From Rhodoferax sp. (lineage in GTDB: Bacteria > Pseudomonadota > Gammaproteobacteria > Burkholderiales > Burkholderiaceae_C), in NCBI RefSeq assembly GCF_018780565.1, contig NZ_JADMJN010000001.1:1-64000 (forward strand): a stretch of 64,000 nt of DNA. Reading direction: 5' to 3'. Of this stretch, positions 25,855 to 34,555 are shown piece after piece (the stretch's first letter is position 1; each line of letters starts with the position of its first letter). The notes beneath the pieces are model-generated. The model made no database searches. It saw only the letters and a program-made list of their open reading frames with translations, and was not told the DNA's origin. A program made the position numbers and the translations under genes.

Positions 25855-26871
25855 ATGAATGCGCCAAGTGGGGTCATTCAATGCAGCAACCCAGACTGCA
25901 AGATCGCTGAAACGGGCACTTGCGTCGAGGGACTTGATCCCTCGGCGTGCGGCAACTATGGTAAACCGCTTCCGCCCTTGGATGATGCTCCGGAGGCGGA
26001 AGACGGTGCAGCTCGCGAGATGGTCTCCTTGCCGCATGCGGATCGCCTCACCCCCGACGAAGCACGAGACCTGCTTCCACGAGCCCGCGCGCGCGTCATC
26101 GCGATTGTGGGCCCGCATGACTCAGGCAAGACAAGCCTGATTGCAGGCCTCTACGACCAGTTGCAGGACGGACCAATCGCGCCGTTCGCCTTCCGCGATT
26201 CTCAAACATTGCACGCCTTCGAGAAAGCCTGTCACGATGCGCGGGTCGCATCGCAGCGCGGCACTCCGCACAGTGAGCGCACCAAGCGAGGCGAGGTGCG
26301 CTTCTTTCACATTGCGCTGCTCCATCAAGTAGCTGGCGAAGCGCTGAATCTCCTGCTCGGCGATCGGGCAGGGGAGGAGTATCGCGAGGCCGGCGATGAC
26401 ACGACATTTGCAGCCGAGTTCGTCGAAGTCGAGCGGGCTGATGTTGTGACACTATTGGTTGACGGCAGGCGCTTGGCTCATGACGGCCATCGGCACAACG
26501 CGCGGGAGGAGATGCTGCTAATTTTGCAGGCGCTAAATGATGCTGAGATCGTCCCCATCGGTGCTCGATTAGCGATAGTGCTGACTAAGATCGATGCGGT
26601 AAGAGCATCACCGAACGCAAAGCGCGTGGAGGCCGATCTCGAGACCGTAGTGACCAGGCTCAACGCGCATTTCACCGATCGCTTCGCGAAGATTGAAGTA
26701 TTTCGCGTTGCCGCTTCACCCACTGAACCTGGCGTGGACCGAGGCGCCGGTATCCCCGAGTTGCTCAAATTTTGGCTTGAGGACGTATCGCCGACAAACC
26801 AGGCGCAAACCTCGCAAGTACTGCCAGAGCGGGTCATCGCGCGTCTCGCCGAGGTTGGAGTCTCGCCATGA
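25855..26871 (+). CDS. P-loop GTPase with N-terminal Cys cluster (DO-GTPase2-like)
   Basis: 338 residues from the ATG at 25855, with AGGGTGA nine bases upstream. Residues 8-35 hold four cysteines (C10, C15, C23, C32), a possible zinc knuckle. The P-loop is GPHDSGKTS (86-94), the DxxG G3 motif is in GDRAGEEYREAG, and LTKIDAV provides the G4 TKxD guanine-specificity motif; a DVVTLLVDG strand lies between. It is a TRAFAC-class GTPase, likely one of the two paralogous GTPases of a double-GTPase conflict system. It overlaps the next gene by 4 bp (ATGA). Confidence 0.7.
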   Translation: MNAPSGVIQCSNPDCKIAETGTCVEGLDPSACGNYGKPLPPLDDAPEAEDGAAREMVSLPHADRLTPDEARDLLPRARARVIAIVGPHDSGKTSLIAGLYDQLQDGPIAPFAFRDSQTLHAFEKACHDARVASQRGTPHSERTKRGEVRFFHIALLHQVAGEALNLLLGDRAGEEYREAGDDTTFAAEFVEVERADVVTLLVDGRRLAHDGHRHNAREEMLLILQALNDAEIVPIGARLAIVLTKIDAVRASPNAKRVEADLETVVTRLNAHFTDRFAKIEVFRVAASPTEPGVDRGAGIPELLKFWLEDVSPTNQAQTSQVLPERVIARLAEVGVSP

Positions 26872-27731
26872 CGCAGCAATCCATTGTGGTCCTTGGCCTG
26901 CCCGGGAGTGGCAAGACAACCTTCTTGGCGGCGTTGTGGCACCTCGTTTTCAGTCGTGAAACCGATACTAAGTTGCGTTTTGGCGGCCTAAAAAGTGGCA
27001 ACCGCAAGCATTTGAACTCCATAGCAGCACGATGGCGGAATGCGCAAATGCAAGAGCGAACGCTGCTGGGAGGAAATCAGTTCGTCAGTATCAACTTGGT
27101 GACGGATGACAAACAAGCGGTCACCGTCACGTTCCCGGACATCGCCGGGGAGTCATACCGGCAGATGTGGGAAGAGCGCGAGTGCGAGAAGGTAGTAGCC
27201 GAGACGCTGACGCAAGGCAGCGTGCTGCTCTTCGTGCACGCAGACGGCATCAAGCGTCCGCTGTGGATCGTGGATGTCGCCGCCATGGCGCGCGCTCTGG
27301 ACTTGCCAGCTAACGAGGCTGCCCAGCCTGTGCCGTGGAAGCCGAGCATGGCGCCTACACAGGTGCAATTGGTTGGACTGCTCGGCCTCCTCGGCGCGAC
27401 GCCGCTGGACATTGGGCCGCGGCGCCTTGTTGTCATGCTGTCGGCATGGGACAAAGCGAAGGGCGAACGTCTGACGCCACGTGAGTTTCTTCGAGCAAAG
27501 TTGCCTTTGCTCTCGCAGTATCTGGACACGAATCCGAAGCTCTGGCAGTGGACTGTCTATGGCGTTAGCGCCCAGGGCGGCGAATATGACGACACACAGC
27601 CCGGAGCCCAACGGAAGCAAGAGGCGCAGGACCTCCGCGCGGCTGACGAACCTTCGAGGCGCATTGAGCTGACGGATGGCGTCAGCACGTCCCACGACCT
27701 CACAGTCCCTCTTGTGTGGTTGATGCAGTGA
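26868..27731 (+). CDS. P-loop GTPase (DO-GTPase1-like)
   Basis: 287 residues. The P-loop is GLPGSGKTT (10-18), the G3 motif is FPDIAGESY, and SAWDKA matches the G4 position. It shares little with the upstream GTPase beyond these motifs, so the cassette has two different GTPases, not a recent duplication. It starts with ATG overlapping the TGA of the previous gene, and its own TGA shares one base with the ATG of the next gene (27731). It probably senses an infection signal or a nucleotide state together with its partner GTPase. Confidence 0.7.
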   Translation: MTQQSIVVLGLPGSGKTTFLAALWHLVFSRETDTKLRFGGLKSGNRKHLNSIAARWRNAQMQERTLLGGNQFVSINLVTDDKQAVTVTFPDIAGESYRQMWEERECEKVVAETLTQGSVLLFVHADGIKRPLWIVDVAAMARALDLPANEAAQPVPWKPSMAPTQVQLVGLLGLLGATPLDIGPRRLVVMLSAWDKAKGERLTPREFLRAKLPLLSQYLDTNPKLWQWTVYGVSAQGGEYDDTQPGAQRKQEAQDLRAADEPSRRIELTDGVSTSHDLTVPLVWLMQ

Positions 27732-29821
27732 TGACGCGGCAGCAGATCGTCATACGACAGGCTGTTCATGGCTATGTCGAAGGGCACCGGGAGTTGTGGA
27801 ACTCTGCTCAGCTGACGCAGAGGGACAGCAAGGCCGTTCTCATTTCCAGCGACACGTCAAGCTCGGGACTGCCCATTGGTGAAGGCGGCTATCTGACTGG
27901 CTACCCACTACCGGAGTCCGGCTACTACGCGTTTGCCCGCACTTGGCCGGCGCCCGAAATGCAGCGTCCGGGCGCTGTGTGGACCCATACGCTGTTCATT
28001 GAGTTTGCTGACGTTGCCAAGCTACGAGATGCGACAACCTTGTTGACGCTATTCCGGCGCCCTGAGGGCGTGCAGGGCGCAAAGAGTGAACCGAGCCGAG
28101 AAGGGGCGCTTGAACTCACCATCACTGATTTGGAACCACTCAACTTCGCCATCGAAAGTGATGAGTACTGGTATCGGCAGCTGCTTTTTGCTCTATATGG
28201 GGCACCGGATGCAAAGGTCATCGCTGTCTGCGGTAGTGACGACGCAGCTCGCGTTGAGCGAAATGTGTTGACACTCTGGTCACAGCAATGGCCGCGTCTG
28301 CGCCGTGGGTTTCGATTCTGCACACTGACAACTGCAGATCGGTCGACCCCAAAAATCGCCTTTGACCTGCAAGTAGTCCCGGAGTCCGAGCGCGGAATTC
28401 GTAGCAAGTTTCCCTCTGCAACGTTTGCGCAAGATGCAACAGTTGTCGCGGCCGACTGGCTTGACCACTTGGTTCTTGACTCAAAGCATCCAAGGACCTC
28501 GGGGCTTCGCGACTTCTTGCAGCAAGCCGGGGCTGACCTAACAACAGGGCGGCGAGCCTTCGTTCCGCTAACACGCCTGCACATGGCGCTGACCATTCGC
28601 CCCTCTGGCCGAAATACGTGGAATGAGGCTCTGAGCTTGGTACGCGAGGTATCAAGTGGTGAGCCGTCAACTGCCGCCCAGCTGATGCTTACAGCTGCTA
28701 TCGGCAGTGCCTCAGATCTTGATGCTTCGAGCCTGGAGTTTTTGCTGAGCAACCTCGCACTTGTTGACCATCAACAATTGGTCGAGAATGCGCGTGCGCT
28801 TGGTGTCGCCGTATGGCGCTTCGCACCGATCCGTCTAGCGCAACTCTGGGAATCCGGTGGCCGGGGTCGTGATGTTGCGAGTTCCGGACTGAATGCGGTT
28901 GAGCTGGACTTGTTGCTTGAAGGTCTGCCGCTCACGGGGGAGTTTGCCGATACTGCATTCGACCTGCGCCCTGAACTGCTCACCAACGCTGCGACTTGGC
29001 GTGCCGATCCAGCGCTCGCAACGCGAGCTATCCGCGCAGCGGCGCGCAACGTTGAGATTGCGCCGCGAGCGCTCGACCAGTTGATCGCCTCACAGTCAAC
29101 TGCGTTGATACCGATCGCATTCGAGGCGTTTGGGAATGAGAATGTTTGGCGGAAACTCGCTACGGCTTTGACTTCGCGAGAGCAGCCTGCGCCTGCATTG
29201 CAGGATTGGCTCCAGGCCGGTACAAAGTATCCGGGAACGGTTGCGCAAGTATTGGCAACTACTCGAGGTCTGGATCGCTCGGCACTGGCGGCTATCGCAC
29301 GCGCGAGTCATCCTGATCTCGTGCCAAACGATTTCGGCGATGACCCCTGGGTGATTGCAGCCCAACTGACTGATACAGGCGCAATTCCCGAAGATGACGC
29401 ATACCTTTGCAGTTTTTTGCTGGCTCGCGCCTTCGGACCGCGATCGCGGAATATTGTTGCGCTGGTAGCACTCGCACTCAATACCGTAAGCGCGGCAGCG
29501 GCGGCAAATTTACTATCGCAAAGCGCATGGCAATTACTTGTCCACCAACTGCCAGAGGCGCATGACCTGCAATCTTGGGATCGCTGCCAACGCCTGCTCG
29601 CCGGAATTGCTCAGTTGTACGTTCGGAAAGGCCTTTCGGTCGCTTCGTTCGGGCGCCTTGGACGCGACGATTCCGATTTCGCGTGTATTGTGTCGGCTGC
29701 CAGCAAGGTGTGGGGTGGACGTGGCTACCTGCGGGACGTGAGGCAGGCGTTCAAGACCTCCCACGACTTTTCTAGTCAAAGGCGTCGCATCATCGAAGAC
29801 GCGATTGGCTCGTGGTTCTAG
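27731..29821 (+). CDS. Large GTPase-associated protein (GAP1-N1-like)
   Basis: 696 residues. The N-terminus (QQIVIRQAVHGYVEGHREL) has the HGY.xGH pattern typical of GTPase-associated protein 1 N-terminal domains, followed by GYPLPESGYYAFARTWPAPE and VWTHTLFIE. The rest is a long Ala- and Leu-rich helical region. I see no catalytic motif. The gene is the last of the five-gene cassette, and the start at 27731 overlaps the previous stop by one base. In the published GTPase systems as I remember them, such proteins link the GTPases to an effector. The family call is from recall. Confidence 0.6.
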   Translation: MTRQQIVIRQAVHGYVEGHRELWNSAQLTQRDSKAVLISSDTSSSGLPIGEGGYLTGYPLPESGYYAFARTWPAPEMQRPGAVWTHTLFIEFADVAKLRDATTLLTLFRRPEGVQGAKSEPSREGALELTITDLEPLNFAIESDEYWYRQLLFALYGAPDAKVIAVCGSDDAARVERNVLTLWSQQWPRLRRGFRFCTLTTADRSTPKIAFDLQVVPESERGIRSKFPSATFAQDATVVAADWLDHLVLDSKHPRTSGLRDFLQQAGADLTTGRRAFVPLTRLHMALTIRPSGRNTWNEALSLVREVSSGEPSTAAQLMLTAAIGSASDLDASSLEFLLSNLALVDHQQLVENARALGVAVWRFAPIRLAQLWESGGRGRDVASSGLNAVELDLLLEGLPLTGEFADTAFDLRPELLTNAATWRADPALATRAIRAAARNVEIAPRALDQLIASQSTALIPIAFEAFGNENVWRKLATALTSREQPAPALQDWLQAGTKYPGTVAQVLATTRGLDRSALAAIARASHPDLVPNDFGDDPWVIAAQLTDTGAIPEDDAYLCSFLLARAFGPRSRNIVALVALALNTVSAAAAANLLSQSAWQLLVHQLPEAHDLQSWDRCQRLLAGIAQLYVRKGLSVASFGRLGRDDSDFACIVSAASKVWGGRGYLRDVRQAFKTSHDFSSQRRRIIEDAIGSWF

Positions 29822-30221
29822 TGCCCATAGAAATTAACGTTTGCATGTGCCGCTAGCTATGGCAATCACTGCCGCAATTTTTCTGCGAAAGAGTCCCTGC
29901 TTATAGGTAATCCCGGCAAAAGTCGGCCGACTAAAAGACTCCGAATGGCAGCTTCCAGACGACAACATCGAACTCGCGTCCGGGCGCCCTGGGCACGTAT
30001 GAGTCGCAGGCTCCTGTCAGGTTTCGAGCAAGTCCACTTGGCAAATTTCGATATCGAGATAGCTGACATTCGTGAGTGTCGGCAGATGGCCCGAAGCCGA
30101 TCAGCGTCCGAAATCGTCAGACCCGTTCTTCGATTTGACGATTAGATTCGAGGGGCTCTTTTTTCACCCAACTTTTTTGCTTACATCACATACAAATTGT
30201 GCATGCAATCAAACATAGCTA
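29822..30221. other. Intergenic region between the cassette and the IS3 element
   Basis: 400 bp with no gene I can defend; the two short opposing ORFs (66-67 codons) have no ribosome binding sites. Bases 30219-30221 (CTA) are the candidate target duplication of the IS3 element, repeated at 44104-44106. Confidence 0.4.
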
Positions 30222-30246
30222 TGGACTTCACCCGCTTCAATAGACA
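30222..30246 (+). repeat. IS3 left inverted repeat
   Basis: 25 bp starting TGGACTTCACCCGC; the exact reverse complement is at 44079-44103. Confidence 0.95.
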
Positions 30247-30281
30247 CCTGTTAAGGTCGAAATTGAACTGGAGAGTTAGTC

Positions 30282-30512
30282 ATGAAGAGAGTCAGATACC
30301 CGGCGGAATTTAAAGCCGAGGCGGTAAAGCAAGTGACCGAGCGTGGTCATGGGGTTGTGGATGTGGCCAAGCGACTGGGCATGTCTGACAAAAGCCTGTA
30401 TCTGTGGGTACGCCTTGCCAAAGAGCAGCCAGGGGTTGGCACTGGCGAAAACGCTTCCCTCAAAGCAGAGGTCGCCCGGCTTAAGGCTGAACTCAAAAGG
30501 GCCAACGAGGAG
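30282..30512 (+). pseudogene. IS3 orfA, 5' part (disrupted)
   Basis: Starts with ATG after GGAGAG. The helix-turn-helix region (RYPAEFKAEAVKQVTERG, VAKRLGMSDKSLYLWVR) and the following leucine-zipper-like coiled coil (AEVARLKAELKRANEE) are typical IS3 OrfA. After NEE the frame continues into Tn3-type inverted-repeat DNA (30513 on), so the ORF's last 18 residues are not OrfA. The normal frameshift into orfB is gone. Confidence 0.85.
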
Positions 30513-30550
30513 GGGGTTCTAAGCCCAAACCGGCGGAAATTTCAGACGGC
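30513..30550. repeat. Tn3-type 38-bp terminal inverted repeat
   Basis: It begins GGGGTTCTAAGCCC and ends TTTCAGACGGC, has exactly 38 bp and directly abuts broken orfA. The GGGG start and length are typical for Tn3-family ends. Its partner at the other end was not found to 44.1 kb. Confidence 0.75.
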
Positions 30551-30595
30551 TGCCAAAACAGGATGAATTTGAGTGATGCATGTGGGCATGCGTAG

Positions 30596-31465
30596 TTAAC
30601 GCGGCACGGTGATTGCCCCCGACTGGATACCTTGGGCAATACGCGCCAACAGTTGGACAAAGCGATCCAGCGCCGGGTGCGCCTCGCACAGGACGTTCAT
30701 CTCTTCTTTCTGCGCCGACTGCATCAATTGTTGAAACAGCTCCATATAGGGGGCCATCTGGGCCAACAACTCCAACTGGTTGCCATTGTCGGTGCGTTCA
30801 AACTCACGCATTTTGGCATCCAGCAATTGGGCGATGGCCAGGCGCTCGTCACGATTCTTGTCTTGCGGCGCCTGGGCACCTCTGGACGTTAACTCCAAGG
30901 GGTCTTTTCGAGGGTCCAGGCAGTCCACATGGTCACGGCACACCCATGTCAGCAAAGCGTCGGGGGCCTGCGTCTGTTTCTGGATGGTCCTAACCGCTTT
31001 TTGGTACTGCAAATCGTTGGTGCGGGAGTTTTGCAGACGGGGCCAATGCTCACGCAAGTCAGCCAAGCGGTCGGCCCCGAACTCCGCACGAAAGGCAGTC
31101 ACCGTCGCATCGGGCGCAATGGCGAGAAAAAAATACTGCTTGCTGGTCAGCATATGGGACAACACCTTCTGGACCAAGGGGTTGCTGGGGTTGAGCAGCA
31201 CGCTGTAGGTGGCAAAACCATAGAACTCAAAGAAGAGCTGCACTACTTCAAAGTCTGCATTGCCCACCAGAGCGTGGCCGAAATTGAAGCCCAAGGCCAT
31301 GGCTTCCTTCGGCATGGCCTTGGGTGGACGCAGTGCCAACAGGCCCATCGGCTCTTGGCGCTCCTCCACCATGCCCAATGCAAAGCAGGGTGCCTTGGCC
31401 GCCCAAAGGTCTTCGGCAAACTGACGGTGAAGCGTTAACCTTGGCAGTAGATGCTGGACATTCAT
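30596..31465 (-). CDS. Tn3-associated protein of unknown function
   Basis: 289 residues, no signal peptide, no membrane segment. It has an Ala/Leu-rich N-terminus, the stretch FFEFYGFATYSVLLNPSNPL near the middle, an acidic segment DHVDCLDPRKDPLE and a helical C-terminal half. No family is recognised. It lies 42 bp after the tnpA stop, with the left transposon end 45 bp past its stop, so it is a cargo or accessory gene in the transposon operon. An antisense ORF over it is a shadow. Confidence 0.65.
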   Translation of the reverse strand: MNVQHLLPRLTLHRQFAEDLWAAKAPCFALGMVEERQEPMGLLALRPPKAMPKEAMALGFNFGHALVGNADFEVVQLFFEFYGFATYSVLLNPSNPLVQKVLSHMLTSKQYFFLAIAPDATVTAFRAEFGADRLADLREHWPRLQNSRTNDLQYQKAVRTIQKQTQAPDALLTWVCRDHVDCLDPRKDPLELTSRGAQAPQDKNRDERLAIAQLLDAKMREFERTDNGNQLELLAQMAPYMELFQQLMQSAQKEEMNVLCEAHPALDRFVQLLARIAQGIQSGAITVPR

Positions 31466-31507
31466 AGGCGGGGTATGTTGGTAGGTCGGACGAATTGCGG
31501 ACGCAGT

Positions 31508-34500
31508 TTAAGCCCAGTTAATTTCCGTCAGGATGGCATCCAGGTCAATCGGTTTCCCCTTATCGCGAAATGCATAGTGTCCAAGGAAATGCAGATGCTG
31601 CCACGCCGCTGGTGAGATGCGCCTGAGCAACGCCAGCTCTCTCTCACTGCCCGCAGTCAGACTGCGGCTCAGTAGCCCAGACAACAGCATGGAATTGTAG
31701 GCAATCACGACGTTTGCGATCAGGCGACCGCAATGGTTACTGACCGCCACGTCCAGGTCGGTGCGCCCAGTCAATTCCTTTTTGCCATTCACCTGGGCGA
31801 TGGTGGAGCGTAGCTGATGGTAGGACTCGATGCGGTTTTCTGAGCGGTGGACGTCACGCTGCAATTGTGGGTCCCGCAGGTAGCGCAGCGTGTAAATGGT
31901 ACGGACCAGTTTGTCATATTCGAAGATGGCCTTTCGCGTACGGTGATGCCCGGACAGCGTGCAGATCTTGCGCATCAACACGCTTTGGCTCATTTCTTTG
32001 AGTGCCAGCGTGGCGGAAATCTGGTCCATATTGGCCTTCTCGGAGGTAATCAGGTTGCGGTCAATTTGGCCCACAGGCTGAATCAGGAAGCCTGCGTATT
32101 CCTCCTGTCCAGCACCACCGTAGAGGTGTTTCAACTGCGCATGCAAATTGGTGAAGCGCGGGGCCAAATTCATGCCAAACCAGTGCAGGATGGCAAAGTT
32201 GGCCATGTTGATGCTGTGCATGTCGCCGGTGATGGTGGTCGGCTTGATATCAGACGTGTTGTTGTAGCAGATGTCAAACACCCAATAGCTCTCATGCTGG
32301 TTGGCACCCAGCATCTCCGTTTGCAACGCCACATGGTTGGCAAGCAGCGTGTAGGCGACCACCCCGCGATCCTTGCCGAAGTATTTGCGTGAATGCCGGG
32401 CTTTGAGCGTTGGGGTGGCGGCAGAAAACTTCTGTCCGTCAACGCTGCCGTACAGCACATCCATGTCGATGGAGTAGTAAGGAAAAATAGGCAGCGTGGC
32501 GATGAAGTTGCTGATTTTGTTGTTCGCCTCGATCAACGTTGCCGGGCGCAGATGCTGCTGATGTGTGGCATCCAGCACGTGGTACGGGATATCACAGGTT
32601 TCGGCCATTTTGAAGTTGCCGTGGTTCATGGCTTGGGCAATAAGCACCGCCATCAGGCTGTCTTCGTCGGCTATTCTTTTTGCGTAGCGCGGCTGCAAAG
32701 GCGTCATTGCCGACAGAAAGTGGCACCTCTCATTGACAAACCGGAAGACATCGGCAATATCGCGTGCTTGGAGCTTGGCATAGAAGTCCTTTTGCAGCTG
32801 CTTGTCCTTGTCGGCCTTGGGGCGGTGCCAGATGAGCGTTTTCTTGTCAACGTCAAAATCCAGATGTTTAAGTTTGCCCGCGCGCAGTTCGCTATCAAAC
32901 GCACGCCATTGCGCGTCGAGCTCAACAAAAAGGGCGTCCAGTGTTTCATCAACCGGCTTGCGCATCCATGGAACGTCGAGCGCCTTGAGCGCTTCGGACT
33001 TGGCCTCCATGGACACCAGATCATCAGAAAAACGCCTGTGCTGCACGCTGTCGTCAAGATAGATGTCGCCCGCATCAAGGCGTTTACGCAGTTGCCGGTA
33101 GACCATAAATTCGTACCGCTCGCCCTGCAGGCCAAGTGGCTTGCCATTCTGATCAAAGGTCTGCAAGAAGTCGCGCAGGCGTTTGGGAAGTGTGCCTGGT
33201 GGCACCTCAGCGAGGGGCTGTTTGGCAAGGGATTGCTGGCGGGCAAAGACATCCTTCATCCATTTCAGTGCTGCCAGCCAGACTTTTCCACCGGCGCTGC
33301 TGCTGGCAAAGTCCAAGGCGGTGGCCAGTGGGCGCAAATTTTTGGTGCAAAGTCCGCTCTGCTTGTCCACGGCCTGCCAGCGCAAATCCATCTGGCTGAC
33401 GGGCTTTTCTGTCAGGAGTTTGCCGGTCGAGCGCAGCGTATCTTCCGGCATGATGCGAAATGCTTTGTGGCGCACGGTGCCGAACGGGGTGACATCGGTG
33501 AGCGAGTCATCCACGTACAGCAAGAGCAGTTCGCCCACCCGTGGCGTGGCTTGTTGGCGCTCAATGTGTATTTGGGCGGCCTGCTGGGTGGCAACCGCCT
33601 TGGTTTCATCTTCCAGCTGGCGGGTTTGGTAGCCAAAGGCCTCCACCACATTGTCTGTGAGCTGGCGGTAGCGCTGCCATGCATAGCAGAGCAAATACAG
33701 GTTGGTTTGCGCAGGCTTGAACCGCCGTAAGTCGTAGACGGTATAAAAATTGGCCAGACTGGCGTAGTAGGCGATGTTGCGCTGGGAGACTGCAAGACCG
33801 GGGAGCAGTTTCTTTGCAATTGCATACAAGGGCTCCAGCGTGAGGCGCTTTTGGCGCTCCATGCCCATCTGGCGGTAGCGAAAGCTCTTGGCATCTTGTT
33901 TGAGGGCGGCCAATTCCGACAATGTGCTCTCATTGGCTAGCAGTAGCTGCAGCGTCTCGCGAGTCTCATCGGTCATGGCCGCTTCGACCAATTGCTCCAG
34001 GCGGCCCCGCTCAGCAACGAGGGCATCTCGGATGATGGTCTGTAGCGTTGAGTAGCCTGGCCGCACGATGCGCTGGCCGATCAAAAAGACCATCAGTTCG
34101 GCCAGCAAAAAGGTGGCCGTTACATCCGTGCGCGCCAGGAGCCTGGCCTTTTCTTGCAGTGTTGGCAAGTCGCCCGCACAGTACATCCGGTAGCCAAATA
34201 GTTGCGCAATTTTATTGCGCTGCACATAGTATTCACTGGTGTGCAGTGCGGTCTTTACAAGCGCTTGGCCAGGGAAATACCGCTGCAAAATGAACTCTAC
34301 GTCTTCCTTCGGGAGGTCATCAAGAGAGAATAGAAAAAAGGCCTGTTTGGCTTTGAAGTAGCCGATTTGCAGCAGGCAATAGACTTGTGCCAGGACGCTT
34401 TTTCGCCCCAGCGCAAGGGCCAGTTCTGCCTCTGTCAGCGCAAAAAACTCAATGCGCTGGAAGTCATCAAAGTGGGGAATGCCGTAGAGGGCCGTTTTTT

Positions 34501-34546
34501 CAGCATTTGACAGGATGGTCAGCCGCTCGTTATTGTCACCGCGCAT
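31508..34546 (-). CDS. tnpA: Tn3-family transposase TnpA
   Basis: 1012 residues, the normal size. The N-terminus (LSNAEKTALYGIPHFDDFQRIEFFALTE) is a Tn3 DUF4158-like DNA-binding domain. The catalytic Asp-containing TGDMHSINMANFAILHWFG and the final Glu in HRSENRIESYHQLRSTIAQ with the Gly-rich GRTDLDVAVSNHCGRLIANVV are present. It cuts and joins the 38-bp ends in a replicative process that makes cointegrates. It begins 10 bp after the recombinase gene stop. The 445-codon ORF on the other strand is a shadow. It looks intact. Confidence 0.92.
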   Translation of the reverse strand: MRGDNNERLTILSNAEKTALYGIPHFDDFQRIEFFALTEAELALALGRKSVLAQVYCLLQIGYFKAKQAFFLFSLDDLPKEDVEFILQRYFPGQALVKTALHTSEYYVQRNKIAQLFGYRMYCAGDLPTLQEKARLLARTDVTATFLLAELMVFLIGQRIVRPGYSTLQTIIRDALVAERGRLEQLVEAAMTDETRETLQLLLANESTLSELAALKQDAKSFRYRQMGMERQKRLTLEPLYAIAKKLLPGLAVSQRNIAYYASLANFYTVYDLRRFKPAQTNLYLLCYAWQRYRQLTDNVVEAFGYQTRQLEDETKAVATQQAAQIHIERQQATPRVGELLLLYVDDSLTDVTPFGTVRHKAFRIMPEDTLRSTGKLLTEKPVSQMDLRWQAVDKQSGLCTKNLRPLATALDFASSSAGGKVWLAALKWMKDVFARQQSLAKQPLAEVPPGTLPKRLRDFLQTFDQNGKPLGLQGERYEFMVYRQLRKRLDAGDIYLDDSVQHRRFSDDLVSMEAKSEALKALDVPWMRKPVDETLDALFVELDAQWRAFDSELRAGKLKHLDFDVDKKTLIWHRPKADKDKQLQKDFYAKLQARDIADVFRFVNERCHFLSAMTPLQPRYAKRIADEDSLMAVLIAQAMNHGNFKMAETCDIPYHVLDATHQQHLRPATLIEANNKISNFIATLPIFPYYSIDMDVLYGSVDGQKFSAATPTLKARHSRKYFGKDRGVVAYTLLANHVALQTEMLGANQHESYWVFDICYNNTSDIKPTTITGDMHSINMANFAILHWFGMNLAPRFTNLHAQLKHLYGGAGQEEYAGFLIQPVGQIDRNLITSEKANMDQISATLALKEMSQSVLMRKICTLSGHHRTRKAIFEYDKLVRTIYTLRYLRDPQLQRDVHRSENRIESYHQLRSTIAQVNGKKELTGRTDLDVAVSNHCGRLIANVVIAYNSMLLSGLLSRSLTAGSERELALLRRISPAAWQHLHFLGHYAFRDKGKPIDLDAILTEINWA

Positions 34547-34555
34547 GCTGGAAGT

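Noticed and set aside
29866..30145. Two opposing ORFs of 66-67 codons after the GTPase cassette
   Set aside because: No ribosome binding site, mutually overlapping, biased composition.
32393..33730. Long ORF (445 codons) on the plus strand opposite tnpA
   Set aside because: Shadow of the transposase gene on the other strand; no ribosome binding site and no recognisable domain.
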